In this document: positions 46,177 to 55,335 of the stretch, piece after piece
How positions within the stretch are numbered: the first letter of the stretch is position 1
How the letters are laid out: the number at the start of each line of letters is the position of its first letter
Position numbers and translations under genes: made by a program
NCBI GenBank assembly: GCA_903889815.1
Contig: CAISYX010000016.1
Span: 4,850-68,849, forward strand
DNA: 64,000 nt
DNA from: an uncultured Gammaproteobacteria bacterium
GTDB lineage: Bacteria > Pseudomonadota > Gammaproteobacteria > Pseudomonadales > Pseudohongiellaceae
Direction of reading: 5' to 3'
The notes under the pieces: model-generated
The model's database searches: none
Told to the model about the DNA's origin: nothing
The model's input: the letters and a program-made list of their open reading frames with translations, nothing else

Positions 46177-48267
46177 TCAGACATTGCCGTAGAGTTCGCG
46201 CTCGCCCAGCCAGCGCCGGATCAGCGGCTCAACGTTAGCGGGATAATCGCGCAGCAGGATGTCTGCGTTTTCCTTGACCAGGTCGAGCATGCCGGCATCG
46301 CGGCTGAGGTCGGCGATGCGGAAGCTCATCAGCCCCGTCTGCTGGGTGCCGAGCACCTGGCCCGGCCCGCGCAGTTCGAGGTCCTTTTCAGCGATCAGGA
46401 AGCCATCAGTGCTGTCCCTGAGAATGCTCAGGCGTTGCTGCGCCAGCGCGGACAAGGGCGCCTGATAGAGCAGCACGCAATGACTTGCCACCGCGCCACG
46501 GCCCACCCGGCCCCGCAGCTGATGGAGCTGAGCGAGACCCAGTCGTTCAGGATTCTCGATGATCATGAGGCTGGCGTTGGGGACATCGACGCCCACCTCG
46601 ATCACGGTCGTAGCCACCAGCAGCTGCAGGTCGCCTGCCTTGAAGGCGTCCATGACTGCAGATTTGTCCCGCGGTTTCATGCGGCCATGCACCAGGCCGA
46701 TGGCCAGGTCTGGCAGCTGCAGCCGCAGAGCCGCGGCGGTGGCTTCCGCCGCCTGACACTGGAGTGCTTCGGACTCTTCTATCAACGTGCAAACCCAATA
46801 CGCTTGCGCCCCCTCTGCGCAGGCGTGATGAATGCGCGTGATGATCTCGCCGCGCCGGGTACTGGAGATGACCAGGGTATTGACCGCCGTGCGCCCCGGC
46901 GGCAGCTCGTCGATGACACTGCAGTCCAGATCGGCATAGGCGCTCATTGCCAGGGTGCGCGGAATGGGAGTGGCTGTCATGACCAGTTGATGCGGGACGT
47001 GATTGCCTGTGGCGCCCTTTTCGCGCAAGGCGAGCCGCTGATGCACCCCAAATCGGTGCTGCTCGTCGATGATGACAAGGCCCAGCGTCGCAAAGTGCAC
47101 ATGCTCCTGGAACAGCGCATGGGTGCCTACCACAACGTGGGACTCACCGCTGGCGACGGCCTGCAACTGAGAGTCGCGCGCACGGCCTTTGATCTTGCCG
47201 CTAAGCCAGCCAATCCGCAGGCCGAGCGGTTCCAGCCAGCGCGAGAAGTTCAGGTAGTGTTGCTCGGCCAGCAGCTCTGTCGGTGCCATGACGGCAGCCT
47301 GGAAGCCGCTTTCCACAGCTTGCAGAGCGGCCAGGGCCGCGACGATGGTTTTGCCGGAACCCACGTCCCCCTGCAGCAGTCGCAGCATGGGCCTGCCGTC
47401 GCGCAGGTCCTGCAGAATCTCGCGGGTCACGCGACCCTGGGCGCTTGTGAGCTGGAAGGGCAGTGCGGCCAGAAAGGCGGCGCGCAGTTTGCCCTGGCCG
47501 GCAAGCACCGGTGCGTTGAGCATGTCAGCCTGTTCACGCAGGCGTCGCAGACAAAGCCGATGACTGAGCAGTTCTTCGAAGGCGAGACGGCGCTGGGCAG
47601 GATGCTGCCCGGCAGACAGACTGTGCAGTGTCGAGTGCAGCGCGCCACTCACCGGTGGCCGGTGAAGGAACAGCAGGGCGTCACTGAGTGACGCGAAGCC
47701 CAGGGCTCGGCGCAGGGGTTCGGGAATCCAGTCGGTAAGCTCCATGGAGTCCGTGAGCAGTGCCAGCGTCTGCTCCACCATGCTGCGCAAGCGCGACTGC
47801 TGAAGACCATCTGTGACCGGATAAACAGGCGTGAGCCTGGTTTCCAATGGCTGGGCAATGTCACCCTTGAGCACCTGATACTCCGGATGGTAGAGCTCGG
47901 GACCCGTCTTGCCGCCGCGCACTTCGCCATAGCAGCGGATACGAGCTCCTGGCGTCAAAGCGTTTTTCTGGGCAGCACTAAAGTGGTAGAAGCGCAGTGT
48001 GATGATGCCGGTGGCATCCTTGATGCGGCACAGCAGGCTGCGACGGCGTCCGAACGTGATGTCGCAGCCAAGCACTTCGCCCTCGAGCAACAGCTCGCTG
48101 CCGATGTGGCTGGCGGCAATGGGGGTGATGCGGGTGCGGTCCTGGTAACGCAGGGGCAGATGAAACAGCAGGTCCTGCAGTGAGTGCAGATGCAAGGCGG
48201 AAAGTCGCGCCGCCACGCTGGGGCCGACACCTTTGAGAACAGTCAGCGGAGCAAGCTCTGCGGTCAT
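46177..48267 (-). CDS. recG: ATP-dependent DNA helicase RecG
   Basis: A superfamily 2 helicase that remodels stalled replication forks and branched DNA. The 696-residue protein has the N-terminal wedge/OB domain (PLRYQDRTRITPI), Walker A GDVGSGKTIVA, the DEQH box IIDEQHRFGV, MTATPIPRTLAM, and the C-terminal TRG region (RLGLAQLHQLRGRVGRG). It follows ridA by 10 bp in the spoT-ridA-recG order. Confidence 0.96.
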   Translation of the reverse strand: MTAELAPLTVLKGVGPSVAARLSALHLHSLQDLLFHLPLRYQDRTRITPIAASHIGSELLLEGEVLGCDITFGRRRSLLCRIKDATGIITLRFYHFSAAQKNALTPGARIRCYGEVRGGKTGPELYHPEYQVLKGDIAQPLETRLTPVYPVTDGLQQSRLRSMVEQTLALLTDSMELTDWIPEPLRRALGFASLSDALLFLHRPPVSGALHSTLHSLSAGQHPAQRRLAFEELLSHRLCLRRLREQADMLNAPVLAGQGKLRAAFLAALPFQLTSAQGRVTREILQDLRDGRPMLRLLQGDVGSGKTIVAALAALQAVESGFQAAVMAPTELLAEQHYLNFSRWLEPLGLRIGWLSGKIKGRARDSQLQAVASGESHVVVGTHALFQEHVHFATLGLVIIDEQHRFGVHQRLALREKGATGNHVPHQLVMTATPIPRTLAMSAYADLDCSVIDELPPGRTAVNTLVISSTRRGEIITRIHHACAEGAQAYWVCTLIEESEALQCQAAEATAAALRLQLPDLAIGLVHGRMKPRDKSAVMDAFKAGDLQLLVATTVIEVGVDVPNASLMIIENPERLGLAQLHQLRGRVGRGAVASHCVLLYQAPLSALAQQRLSILRDSTDGFLIAEKDLELRGPGQVLGTQQTGLMSFRIADLSRDAGMLDLVKENADILLRDYPANVEPLIRRWLGERELYGNV

Positions 48268-48277
48268 CGACAGAGAC

Positions 48278-48673
48278 TCAGAGCGTGCCAGGGGCTGCCA
48301 TGATCGCCTCCACCTCTATCGCCACGCCGCGTGGAAGGGCAGCGACCTGAACGGTAGAGCGGGCGGGATACGGCGCGTCGAAGTAGCGTTTCATGGTCTC
48401 GTTGACAGCGGCAAAATCTGCAAGATCTGTCAGGAAGATAGTCAGCTTGATGATGTCCTGCAGCGAGCCGCCGGCCGCCTTTGCCACCGCACTCATGTTC
48501 TCGAGCACGCGAACCGCCTGCACTTCGATGCCGCCCTTCACCACATCCATGGTTTCCGGGTCCAGGGGAATCTGCCCGGAGAAGAACACCAGATCGCCAT
48601 GGCGCACAGCCTGGGAATAGGGGCCGATGGCCGCCGGGGCGCTGGTGGTGCTGATGATCTGTTCTGGTGCCAC
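48278..48673 (-). CDS. ridA: 2-iminobutanoate/2-iminopropanoate deaminase RidA
   Basis: Hydrolyses reactive enamines/imines released by PLP enzymes such as threonine dehydratase. The 131-residue trimeric fold shows AIGPYSQAVRHGDLVFFSGQIPLDP and the signature ARSTVQVAALPRGVAIEVEAIA-like end with the conserved arginine and glutamate. It lies between spoT and recG as in many gammaproteobacteria. Confidence 0.95.
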   Translation of the reverse strand: MAPEQIISTTSAPAAIGPYSQAVRHGDLVFFSGQIPLDPETMDVVKGGIEVQAVRVLENMSAVAKAAGGSLQDIIKLTIFLTDLADFAAVNETMKRYFDAPYPARSTVQVAALPRGVAIEVEAIMAAPGTL

Positions 48674-48718
48674 GGTGATATCCTTGCCTGCAAAGTGTGT
48701 AATGGTGGTGGGGGATAG

Positions 48719-50872
48719 TCAGGCTCTGGCGGGCTTGGCCATCTTGCGGCTCTTCACGCGCGAGACTTTGCTGACGGGCTTGATCAAGCGGATGCGCTTC
48801 ATGACACGGGCCAGGTGTATGCGATTGCGCACGTTCAATGACAGATTGACGATGCTGAAGCGGGCATCGCGCTCGACCGTGCTGATCTTCTCGATATTGG
48901 CCTCGGCGCCAGTGATGGTGGTGGCGAGCTTGGCGATGATGCCGCGCTCGTTCTCCAGCTCCACGCGGATCTCGACGGCGAACTCACCCTCGACGTTCGG
49001 GTCCCAGCGCACGGACACGCACTTCTCGGGATTGTCGCGGATCTCGGCGATGTTGTTGCAACTCTCGGTGTGAATCACCATGCCGCGGCCAGAACTGATG
49101 TGGCCGATGATGGGGTCGCCCGGAATCGGATGACAACACTTCGCGAAGCTCATCACCATGCCTTCCGAACCACGGATCGCCAGGGAGGTCTGCTTGCTCT
49201 CGCGACCGAACTCGGAGGCCGCTTCCGATTCGGCTTGACCTGGCACCATGAGTCTTGCCACCACGTGTGCCATGCGATTTCCCAGGCCGATGTCCTCCAG
49301 CACGTTGTCCAGCTCTGCACTGTTGGTCTGCAGCAGCGCGGCCTTGATCTGGACCGGTGGAATCTTCTCGAGCTGGGTACCGTAGCTGCCCAGTACCTTG
49401 TTCAACAGGCGACGACCGAGCGCGACGGATTCCGAGTGGCGCTGGTTCTTGAGGAAGTGACGAATGTTGCTGCGCGCCTTGCCCGACACGACGAAACTCA
49501 GCCATGCCGGATTGGGTTGCGTGCCCGGAGCGGTGATGATCTCCACCGTCTGGCCACTCTCCAGGGGTTCACTCAAAGGTGCCAGGCGCCTGCTGATGCG
49601 GCAGGCCACACAGGAATTGCCAACATCGGTGTGCACGGCGTAGGCAAAGTCCACAGCGGTCGAGCCAGCGGGCAATTCCATGATGGTGCCTTTTGGCGTG
49701 AACACATAGATCTCGTCCGGGAAGAGGTCGATCTTGACGTTCTCGATGAACTCCATCGAGTTGCCAGCGTTCTGCTGCATCTCCAGCAGGCCGTTCACCC
49801 ATTGGCGAGCACGCACATGGGCGTTGCTGGGGGAATTGTCGTGGGACTTGTAGAGCCAGTGGGCCGCAATGCCGTTGTTGGCCATCGCTTCCATTTCTTC
49901 AGTACGGATCTGGATCTCGATGGGCACCCCGTGCATGCCGAACAGCGTGGTGTGCAGCGATTGATAGCCATTGGCCTTGGGAATCGCGATGTAATCCTTG
50001 AAGCGGCCAGGCACCGGTTTGTAAAGATTGTGCACGGCGCCAAGCACGCGGTAGCAAGTGTCGACTTTGTCTACCACGATGCGGAACGCATACACGTCCA
50101 TGATCTCGGAGAAGGACTTGCGCTTGGAGCGCATTTTTTCGTAGATGCTGTACAAGTGCTTTTCGCGGCCAAAGATGCGGCCGGGCATGCCCTCTCGCAG
50201 CAGACAGGCCTCCAGGGCCGTCTGGATCTGCTTGACGATTTCCTTGCGGTTGCCGCGGATGCTTTTTACTGCGGCATTGATGCGACGGGCGCGCATCGGG
50301 TAGAGCGCGTCGAAGCCGAGTTCCTCGAATTCGATGCGGATGGAGTTCATGCCCAGGCGGTTGGCAATGGGCGCATAGATGTCGAGCGTCTCGCGGGCCA
50401 CGCGACGGCGCTTCTCGGGGCTCAGCACATCCAGCGTGCGCATGTTGTGCAGGCGGTCGGCCAGTTTCACCAGAATGACGCGGATGTCCTTGGCCATGGC
50501 GAGCGCCATTTTCTGGAAATTCTCGGCCTGCATTTCCGCGTGACTGCTGAAGGTGATCTTGTTCAGCTTGCTGACGCCGTCCACCATTTCTGCGATGGCA
50601 TCGCCGAACTGGCTTTTGACCGCCGCCTTGCTGATGCCGGTGTCTTCGATGACGTCGTGCAACATGGCCGCCACCAGACTCTGGGGGTCCATGTGCATTT
50701 CGGAGAGGATGCCGGCAACGGCAAGTGGGTGGGTGACGTAAGCGTCGCCACTGCGGCGGAACTGGCCATCATGGGCCTGTTCCGCGTAATAGTAGGCGCG
50801 GCGGACGAGATTGACCTGCTCCCCCTCCAGGTAGGTGGAGAGGTTGGTGGCGAGAGAGTCGATTGTAGTCAC
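48719..50872 (-). CDS. spoT: Bifunctional (p)ppGpp synthetase/hydrolase SpoT
   Basis: Controls the stringent-response alarmone. It begins with GTG 50872 and has 717 residues. The N-terminal HD hydrolase domain has intact metal ligands (AMLHDVIEDTG, KLADRLHNMRTL), which separates it from RelA. The synthetase domain has GYQSLHTT and VEIQIRTEEM-type sequence. TGS (FTPKGTIMELPAGSTAVDFAY), a zinc-finger-like region (AKCCHPIPGDPI) and a C-terminal ACT domain follow. It is preceded by rpoZ at 19 bp. Confidence 0.95.
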   Translation of the reverse strand: MTTIDSLATNLSTYLEGEQVNLVRRAYYYAEQAHDGQFRRSGDAYVTHPLAVAGILSEMHMDPQSLVAAMLHDVIEDTGISKAAVKSQFGDAIAEMVDGVSKLNKITFSSHAEMQAENFQKMALAMAKDIRVILVKLADRLHNMRTLDVLSPEKRRRVARETLDIYAPIANRLGMNSIRIEFEELGFDALYPMRARRINAAVKSIRGNRKEIVKQIQTALEACLLREGMPGRIFGREKHLYSIYEKMRSKRKSFSEIMDVYAFRIVVDKVDTCYRVLGAVHNLYKPVPGRFKDYIAIPKANGYQSLHTTLFGMHGVPIEIQIRTEEMEAMANNGIAAHWLYKSHDNSPSNAHVRARQWVNGLLEMQQNAGNSMEFIENVKIDLFPDEIYVFTPKGTIMELPAGSTAVDFAYAVHTDVGNSCVACRISRRLAPLSEPLESGQTVEIITAPGTQPNPAWLSFVVSGKARSNIRHFLKNQRHSESVALGRRLLNKVLGSYGTQLEKIPPVQIKAALLQTNSAELDNVLEDIGLGNRMAHVVARLMVPGQAESEAASEFGRESKQTSLAIRGSEGMVMSFAKCCHPIPGDPIIGHISSGRGMVIHTESCNNIAEIRDNPEKCVSVRWDPNVEGEFAVEIRVELENERGIIAKLATTITGAEANIEKISTVERDARFSIVNLSLNVRNRIHLARVMKRIRLIKPVSKVSRVKSRKMAKPARA

Positions 50873-50891
50873 AAGCCGACTCCTTCCTCTG

Positions 50892-51194
50892 TCAGAGGTC
50901 TTCGCCGAACGCGTCGTCGTCGTCGTTGTCGAGGATCTGGGGTGGTGGCGCCTTCAGTTCGTCACGGGACAGCGTGATGATCGGTGAGGAGGTACGGGCT
51001 GTCAGAATGCTGGCATCCACCAGACCTGCCGCGATCTCGCGAAGGGCGATTACAGTGGGCTTGTCGTTGTCAGCGGGAACCAGCGGGTCTTTGCCACCAG
51101 TCTGGATCTGACGGGCTCTCTTGCTGGAAATCATCACCAGCTGGAAACGATTGTCGACCATTGCCAGACAATCTTCGACGGTAATACGGGCCAT
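50892..51194 (-). CDS. rpoZ: RNA polymerase omega subunit
   Basis: A 100-residue polymerase assembly subunit that also forms part of a ppGpp site. It begins MARITVEDCLAMVDNRFQLV, followed by the conserved SSKRARQIQTG and KPTVIALREIAAG. The acidic tail (DNDDDDAFGEDL) is typical. It lies between gmk and spoT, the conserved order. Confidence 0.96.
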   Translation of the reverse strand: MARITVEDCLAMVDNRFQLVMISSKRARQIQTGGKDPLVPADNDKPTVIALREIAAGLVDASILTARTSSPIITLSRDELKAPPPQILDNDDDDAFGEDL

Positions 51195-51313
51195 AGGAAT
51201 ACCTGTTGTTGAGACTTGGCTGTTGAGAAGACCGGCGATTCTACTAAAAGAGCGTCTGCAATGCCTACTTTATTCTTCCCTGGTGCAGCATTTACAGGCC
51301 TTTTGGCGTTGTT

Positions 51314-51940
51314 TCAAGGCGTTTTCAGCAGGGCAGTCAGCAGTTCGGTATTGTTTTGCTGCTGTTGCTGCCGCTCCAGGCGGCACGCCCTGATGATGGC
51401 GCGCAAGTCCTGCAGGGCTGTGTCGAAGTCCTCGTTGATCACCAGATAATCTGCCGCGTCGTAATGCGAGATCTCGTCAGCGGCCTGGCGCATGCGCCGG
51501 TTGATGGTCTCGTCATCGTCCTGCGCGCGATTGGTCAGGCGCTCCCGCAGACACTCCAGCGAGGGCGGCAGTATGAAAATGCTCTTGTTCGGAGCGATGC
51601 GAGGACGTACCTGCGCGGCGCCCTGCCAGTCGATCTCCAGAATCACATCGCAGCCCTTGTCCAGCTGCGCCTGAACCCAGTCCCGCGAGGTGCCGTAAAG
51701 GTTGCCAAAGACTTCCGCAGACTCCAGAAACGCGTTGTCGCGCTGCATGGCACGGAATGTCTCCGCGGTGACGAAGTGATAGTTCACGCCATCGACCTCG
51801 CCGGGACGCCTGGTGCGGGTGGTATGCGATACCGACACGCACAACAGCGGATCGTTGTGGTCCTTCAGAAGTGCGTTCACGAGGCTGGTCTTGCCAGCGC
51901 CCGAGGGTGCGGAGATCGTGTAGAGGGTGCCTCTGGCCAT
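51314..51940 (-). CDS. gmk: Guanylate kinase
   Basis: Phosphorylates GMP to GDP. The start ATG 51940 gives MARGTLYTISAPSGAGKTSL and 208 residues, matching E. coli. An in-frame ATG at 51958 would add six residues and cannot be excluded. The P-loop SGAGKTS and the GMP-binding SHTTRTRRPGEVDGVNYHFV are intact. It is separated from rpoZ by 119 bp, which may hold an rpoZ promoter. Confidence 0.95.
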   Translation of the reverse strand: MARGTLYTISAPSGAGKTSLVNALLKDHNDPLLCVSVSHTTRTRRPGEVDGVNYHFVTAETFRAMQRDNAFLESAEVFGNLYGTSRDWVQAQLDKGCDVILEIDWQGAAQVRPRIAPNKSIFILPPSLECLRERLTNRAQDDDETINRRMRQAADEISHYDAADYLVINEDFDTALQDLRAIIRACRLERQQQQQNNTELLTALLKTP

Positions 51941-52112
51941 GGTGTTGCGTTCCGTCATCAGAGAATCCCCGGCACTATACCACCCGGAGAGGGGGTCGCG
52001 CGCCCTTGGCAGCGCCACGCCGTTTACATCCAGCTTCAGGCAGGCCTGCACTCCATGACAGTGTCAGCTTCTTCAATGACAATATTGACCAGGCAGGTTG
52101 GCCATCACTGAC

Positions 52113-54599
52113 TCAGCTCTTGCTCGGGCGCTTTTTGACCCGTGCAGTGGCCTCTGCCTGCAGAGGGTCTTCCGGCCATGGATGACGCGGGTAGCGTCCT
52201 CGCAGGTCCTTGCGCACTTCGAAGTAGCCGGTTGCCCAGAAGTTGGCCAGATCCCGGGTGACCTGCACCGGGCGTCTTGCGGGAGACAGCAGGTGCAGTA
52301 CAACCTTGACCCTGCCGTTCACCACCATTGGCGTTTGTTGCTGGCCAAACATCTCCTGCAGCTTTACTGCCAGTACGGGCTCGTCGCCCGCGTAGTCCAG
52401 TGCGATGCGGTTGCCGCTGGCCACCGGGATGTGGGTTGGTGCCAGCTGTGCCAGCTGCTGTTGCAGCGACCAGTCCAGCGCTTCGAGCAGAAAACGGCCC
52501 AGCGGCAGTTTGTCTGCCTGCTCCATCCGGGAGATGCCCTGCAGATGCGGTCCAAGCCATTCTTCCAGTGTTTCCAGCAGCTGGGTCTCAGACTGTGGCG
52601 GCCACGGTTCGCCCAATTCACGATGGAGCAGTCGCAGTCGTCCAAGCAGTTGCCGGTCTTCATCTGACCACATCAGTGTGCCACGCTGACGAATGGCGTC
52701 CAGAAGCCCCTGCCGCACAGCCTCGGGGGGGAGTGAGCGCAGTGGCCGTCGCTCCAGCACCAGAGCACCGATACCGCGCAATTCTTCGCCGATCAGGCGA
52801 CCAGCGGCCATATCCCAAGTCACTTCCTGGCGCCAGCGAGAGGCCCGCGGGAAAGCGTTTTCCAGCTGCGTCTGACTGATCGCCACGGCGTGGAAGATTC
52901 GCGCGCCGCTGACATCGCCATCCAGCTCCACGGCAATCAGATAATCCTGCTTCGCAAGAGCCTGGGTTTCGGACAGCAGGGCCTGTCCTCCGGAAACCAG
53001 TTTGAAACGCACGCGACCCTGATCGCTGGTCTGCCGCTGGTTCTGCGCCACCCGATCCGGGAAGGCACGGGCCAGAAGAGGCACCAGCGCATCCGCATTC
53101 GCGGCCTGCAACGAGCAGCCTGCCCGCGCCGCCCATTGGCGTGCCGCCCGTTTCCAGCGTTCGTCCGTCACTGCCCGGTCGCCACCGCTCAGCGCGCCGA
53201 AGACCACGGCCAGATCCAGCTCGGCCGCTCCGATGTTCTCTTCCAGCCAGGCGATCAGCCAGCAGGCCAAAGCTTCGGCATGCAGAGACCTCGCTGAATT
53301 CATGAGCACGGCCAGGCGCGGGTGAGCCGGCCAGCGTCCACACTGCCTGCCATGCGCGCTGAGACTGCCATCTGCCTCCAGCAGACCGAGGGCCGACAAC
53401 AGCTGGCGGGCGCTTGCCAGTGCCGGTGCCGGCGGCGGCGTCACCCAGGCGAGGGTCGCCGGGTTCTGCACGCCCCAGCGCAGCAATTCGAACACCAGAC
53501 CGGACAGGTCGGCCTGGAGGATCTCCGGCTCGCGGTGCGCCGCCAGCATCTGCTCATCTGCCCACAGGCGATAACAGAGTCCCGGCGCTTCACGGCCAGC
53601 GCGCCCCCGCCGCTGGTCTGCGCTGGCGCGATTGACGCGGCGGGTATCGAGAGCCGTCAGGCCTGAGCGAGGTTGATAAACAGGTGCGCGTTCCAGGCCA
53701 GCATCGACCACGATGCGCACGCCAGGCACCGTCAGACTCGACTCCGCGATGGCAGTGGACAGGATCACGCGACGCCGGGTCTCATCGCGGGTTGGCCGAA
53801 GAACCGCCTGCTGCTGGGCCAGCGTGAGTTGTCCATGCAGAGGATGGATTTCGACATGGCCGGGGACACTGCTTTCCAGTTCCCGCTGGAGCCGGCGGAT
53901 TTCAGCCTGTCCAGGCAGAAACACCAGCACATCGCCTGCGTGGGCGTGCAGTGCTTCCCGCACAATCGCAGCCTGATGTCGCTCGGGTGCTTCGCGCAGA
54001 GGCGGCGAGCGGTGGATAGTCGTGACGGGCCACACCCGGCCGGGGCATTCAATCACGGGTGTCTGCGGGCCGAGCACCTGCAGCAGGGCACCGACATCCA
54101 GCGTGGCCGACATGATGAGCAGTTGCAGGTCTTCCCGAAGCCCTTGTTGCACATCCAGCGCCAGCGCCAGGCCAAGATCCGCTTCCAGGCTGCGTTCGTG
54201 AAATTCGTCAAAGATGATGCCTGTGACTCCTTCCAGGCCGGGATCATCCTGCAACATGCGCGTCAGTATGCCTTGCGTGACAACTTCCAGTCGGGTGGCG
54301 GCACTGACCTTGGATTCGCCCCGCACGCGATAGCCCACCGTCTGCCCAAGCGCCTCGCCCAGCAGTTCAGCCATGTAGCCCGCGGCAAGACGAGCGGCTA
54401 CCCGGCGCGGCTCCAGCAGCAACCAGCGCGAGTGTCCGGAGGGGTCTGCCCGCAGCAGGTCCAGGGGCACGCGGGTGGTTTTGCCGGCACCAGGCTGGGC
54501 CACAAGCAGACACCGGGAATGGGCAGTCAAAGCCGCCTGCAAAGCGGGCAGGGCTGCTTCGACAGGCAGGGCGGCAATGGGGGCGGGAGAAGCTGTCAC
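52113..54599 (-). CDS. hrpB: ATP-dependent RNA helicase HrpB
   Basis: A DEAH/RHA-type superfamily 2 helicase of 828 residues; the biological role in most bacteria is poorly known. Walker A is AQPGAGKTTRVPL near residue 35, the Walker B variant is DEFHERS, and SATLD, STAIAESSLTVPGV and the QRRGRAGREAPG motif VI are visible. The HrpB-specific C-terminal domain runs to residue 828. It is divergent from the PIN-nuclease/RNA-ligase pair across 118 bp. Confidence 0.95.
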   Translation of the reverse strand: MTASPAPIAALPVEAALPALQAALTAHSRCLLVAQPGAGKTTRVPLDLLRADPSGHSRWLLLEPRRVAARLAAGYMAELLGEALGQTVGYRVRGESKVSAATRLEVVTQGILTRMLQDDPGLEGVTGIIFDEFHERSLEADLGLALALDVQQGLREDLQLLIMSATLDVGALLQVLGPQTPVIECPGRVWPVTTIHRSPPLREAPERHQAAIVREALHAHAGDVLVFLPGQAEIRRLQRELESSVPGHVEIHPLHGQLTLAQQQAVLRPTRDETRRRVILSTAIAESSLTVPGVRIVVDAGLERAPVYQPRSGLTALDTRRVNRASADQRRGRAGREAPGLCYRLWADEQMLAAHREPEILQADLSGLVFELLRWGVQNPATLAWVTPPPAPALASARQLLSALGLLEADGSLSAHGRQCGRWPAHPRLAVLMNSARSLHAEALACWLIAWLEENIGAAELDLAVVFGALSGGDRAVTDERWKRAARQWAARAGCSLQAANADALVPLLARAFPDRVAQNQRQTSDQGRVRFKLVSGGQALLSETQALAKQDYLIAVELDGDVSGARIFHAVAISQTQLENAFPRASRWRQEVTWDMAAGRLIGEELRGIGALVLERRPLRSLPPEAVRQGLLDAIRQRGTLMWSDEDRQLLGRLRLLHRELGEPWPPQSETQLLETLEEWLGPHLQGISRMEQADKLPLGRFLLEALDWSLQQQLAQLAPTHIPVASGNRIALDYAGDEPVLAVKLQEMFGQQQTPMVVNGRVKVVLHLLSPARRPVQVTRDLANFWATGYFEVRKDLRGRYPRHPWPEDPLQAEATARVKKRPSKS

Positions 54600-54673
54600 A
54601 CGGTTCGCTCAAGGGTCAGATTGACACCGTGGCATTGAAACATGCCGGACGGCAGGTCGCCAGCGCGCCCGAT

Positions 54674-54691
54674 AGCCCGTATCATCGGGCT
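54674..54691. promoter_or_regulatory. Inverted repeat centred on a -10-like hexamer upstream of the PIN/ligase pair
   Basis: AGCCCG (54674-54679) and CGGGCT (54686-54691) form a perfect 6 bp inverted repeat around TATCAT. TATCAT resembles a -10 box, and TCGCCA lies 17 bp upstream at 54657-54662. The repeat ends 26 bp before the PIN ATG. It could be an operator overlapping the promoter or a 5'-UTR hairpin. Inferred only from sequence. Confidence 0.35.
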
Positions 54692-54717
54692 CCGATTCCT
54701 CCCTAGGACACCATCCC

Positions 54718-55335
54718 ATGAAAGCAGCGGCGCGCGCAAAACTGGCGCAGCTTGCCCAGCCACTATGGTGCGATCGCTATCTGGTAGACACCAATGTGTT
54801 GATTGCGGCCAGCGCGGCCATGGCCAGACAGCGCGGAGAGACCTTGCTTCCCCATCATCTGGAGGTCACGCCGGACGACCCGTTATTGCAGGCCCGGGTG
54901 CTGACCTGGCTGGAAGGTTTCGCTCGCAGTCCTGCGCGGCTTGTACTGGACACCGCTGGCGCCATCAACATCGAGTATCACCGCAAGCTCGCCTTCAACG
55001 ACTATGGTATCCAGGTACTGATGTGGAAACTGAGCCGGGACGAAGTCGACCGGGTGCAGATCGACTTCGACGCCGATGGCAACGGCATCGTTCCGCAGCC
55101 GCTTGATGACGTCGTGCACGACCTGGCCGACCGCAAGATGGTGGCCGCCGCCCTGCAGGCACTTTTGCTGCCAGGCAACAGTGCGATAGCCTTTGCAGGG
55201 GATACCGACTGGCACGACTGGGAGGCACAACTCACGCGCACAGGCCTGACCCTGCTGCCCCTCATCCCCGACTGGTCCAGAGCGCGCCACGCAGAGAAAC
55301 AGCAACGACATCAAAAGGTGCTCCACCATGACTGA
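54718..55335 (+). CDS. PIN-domain ribonuclease-like protein paired with an RNA ligase
   Basis: A 205-residue protein with a PIN nuclease fold. VDTNVLI gives the first acidic ligand (Asp24), Glu86 lies in INIEYHRKL, Asp138 in LADRKMVAAAL, and Asp162/Asp164 in FAGDTDWHDW. Together these form the usual metal-binding acidic set of an active RNase. No HTH, antitoxin or signal peptide is seen. AGGA at 54705-54708 precedes the ATG. The 3' end overlaps the RNA ligase gene by 8 bp, so translation is probably coupled. It differs from VapC toxins in being longer and having no small antitoxin gene upstream. The RNA target is unknown. Confidence 0.82.
   Translation: MKAAARAKLAQLAQPLWCDRYLVDTNVLIAASAAMARQRGETLLPHHLEVTPDDPLLQARVLTWLEGFARSPARLVLDTAGAINIEYHRKLAFNDYGIQVLMWKLSRDEVDRVQIDFDADGNGIVPQPLDDVVHDLADRKMVAAALQALLLPGNSAIAFAGDTDWHDWEAQLTRTGLTLLPLIPDWSRARHAEKQQRHQKVLHHD

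Noticed and set aside
49070..50977. 635-codon plus-strand open frame opposite spoT
   Set aside because: Composition (His, Val, Gln repeats) and full overlap with an intact spoT mark it as a mirror frame. The same applies to long frames at 32174-33799, 33222-34394, 30108-31103, 31152-32219, 46435-47691, 60142-61515, 37003-38091, 41442-42446 and 59279-60181.
55063..55098. EF-hand-like DxDxDG stretch in the PIN protein (residues 116-127)
   Set aside because: Only part of a calcium loop is present and the final acidic position is not conserved, so it is probably a surface loop between PIN elements.
54718..55335. PIN gene as a VapC toxin of a toxin-antitoxin pair
   Set aside because: No small antitoxin gene lies upstream, the protein is longer than typical VapC, and the overlapping partner is an RNA ligase.
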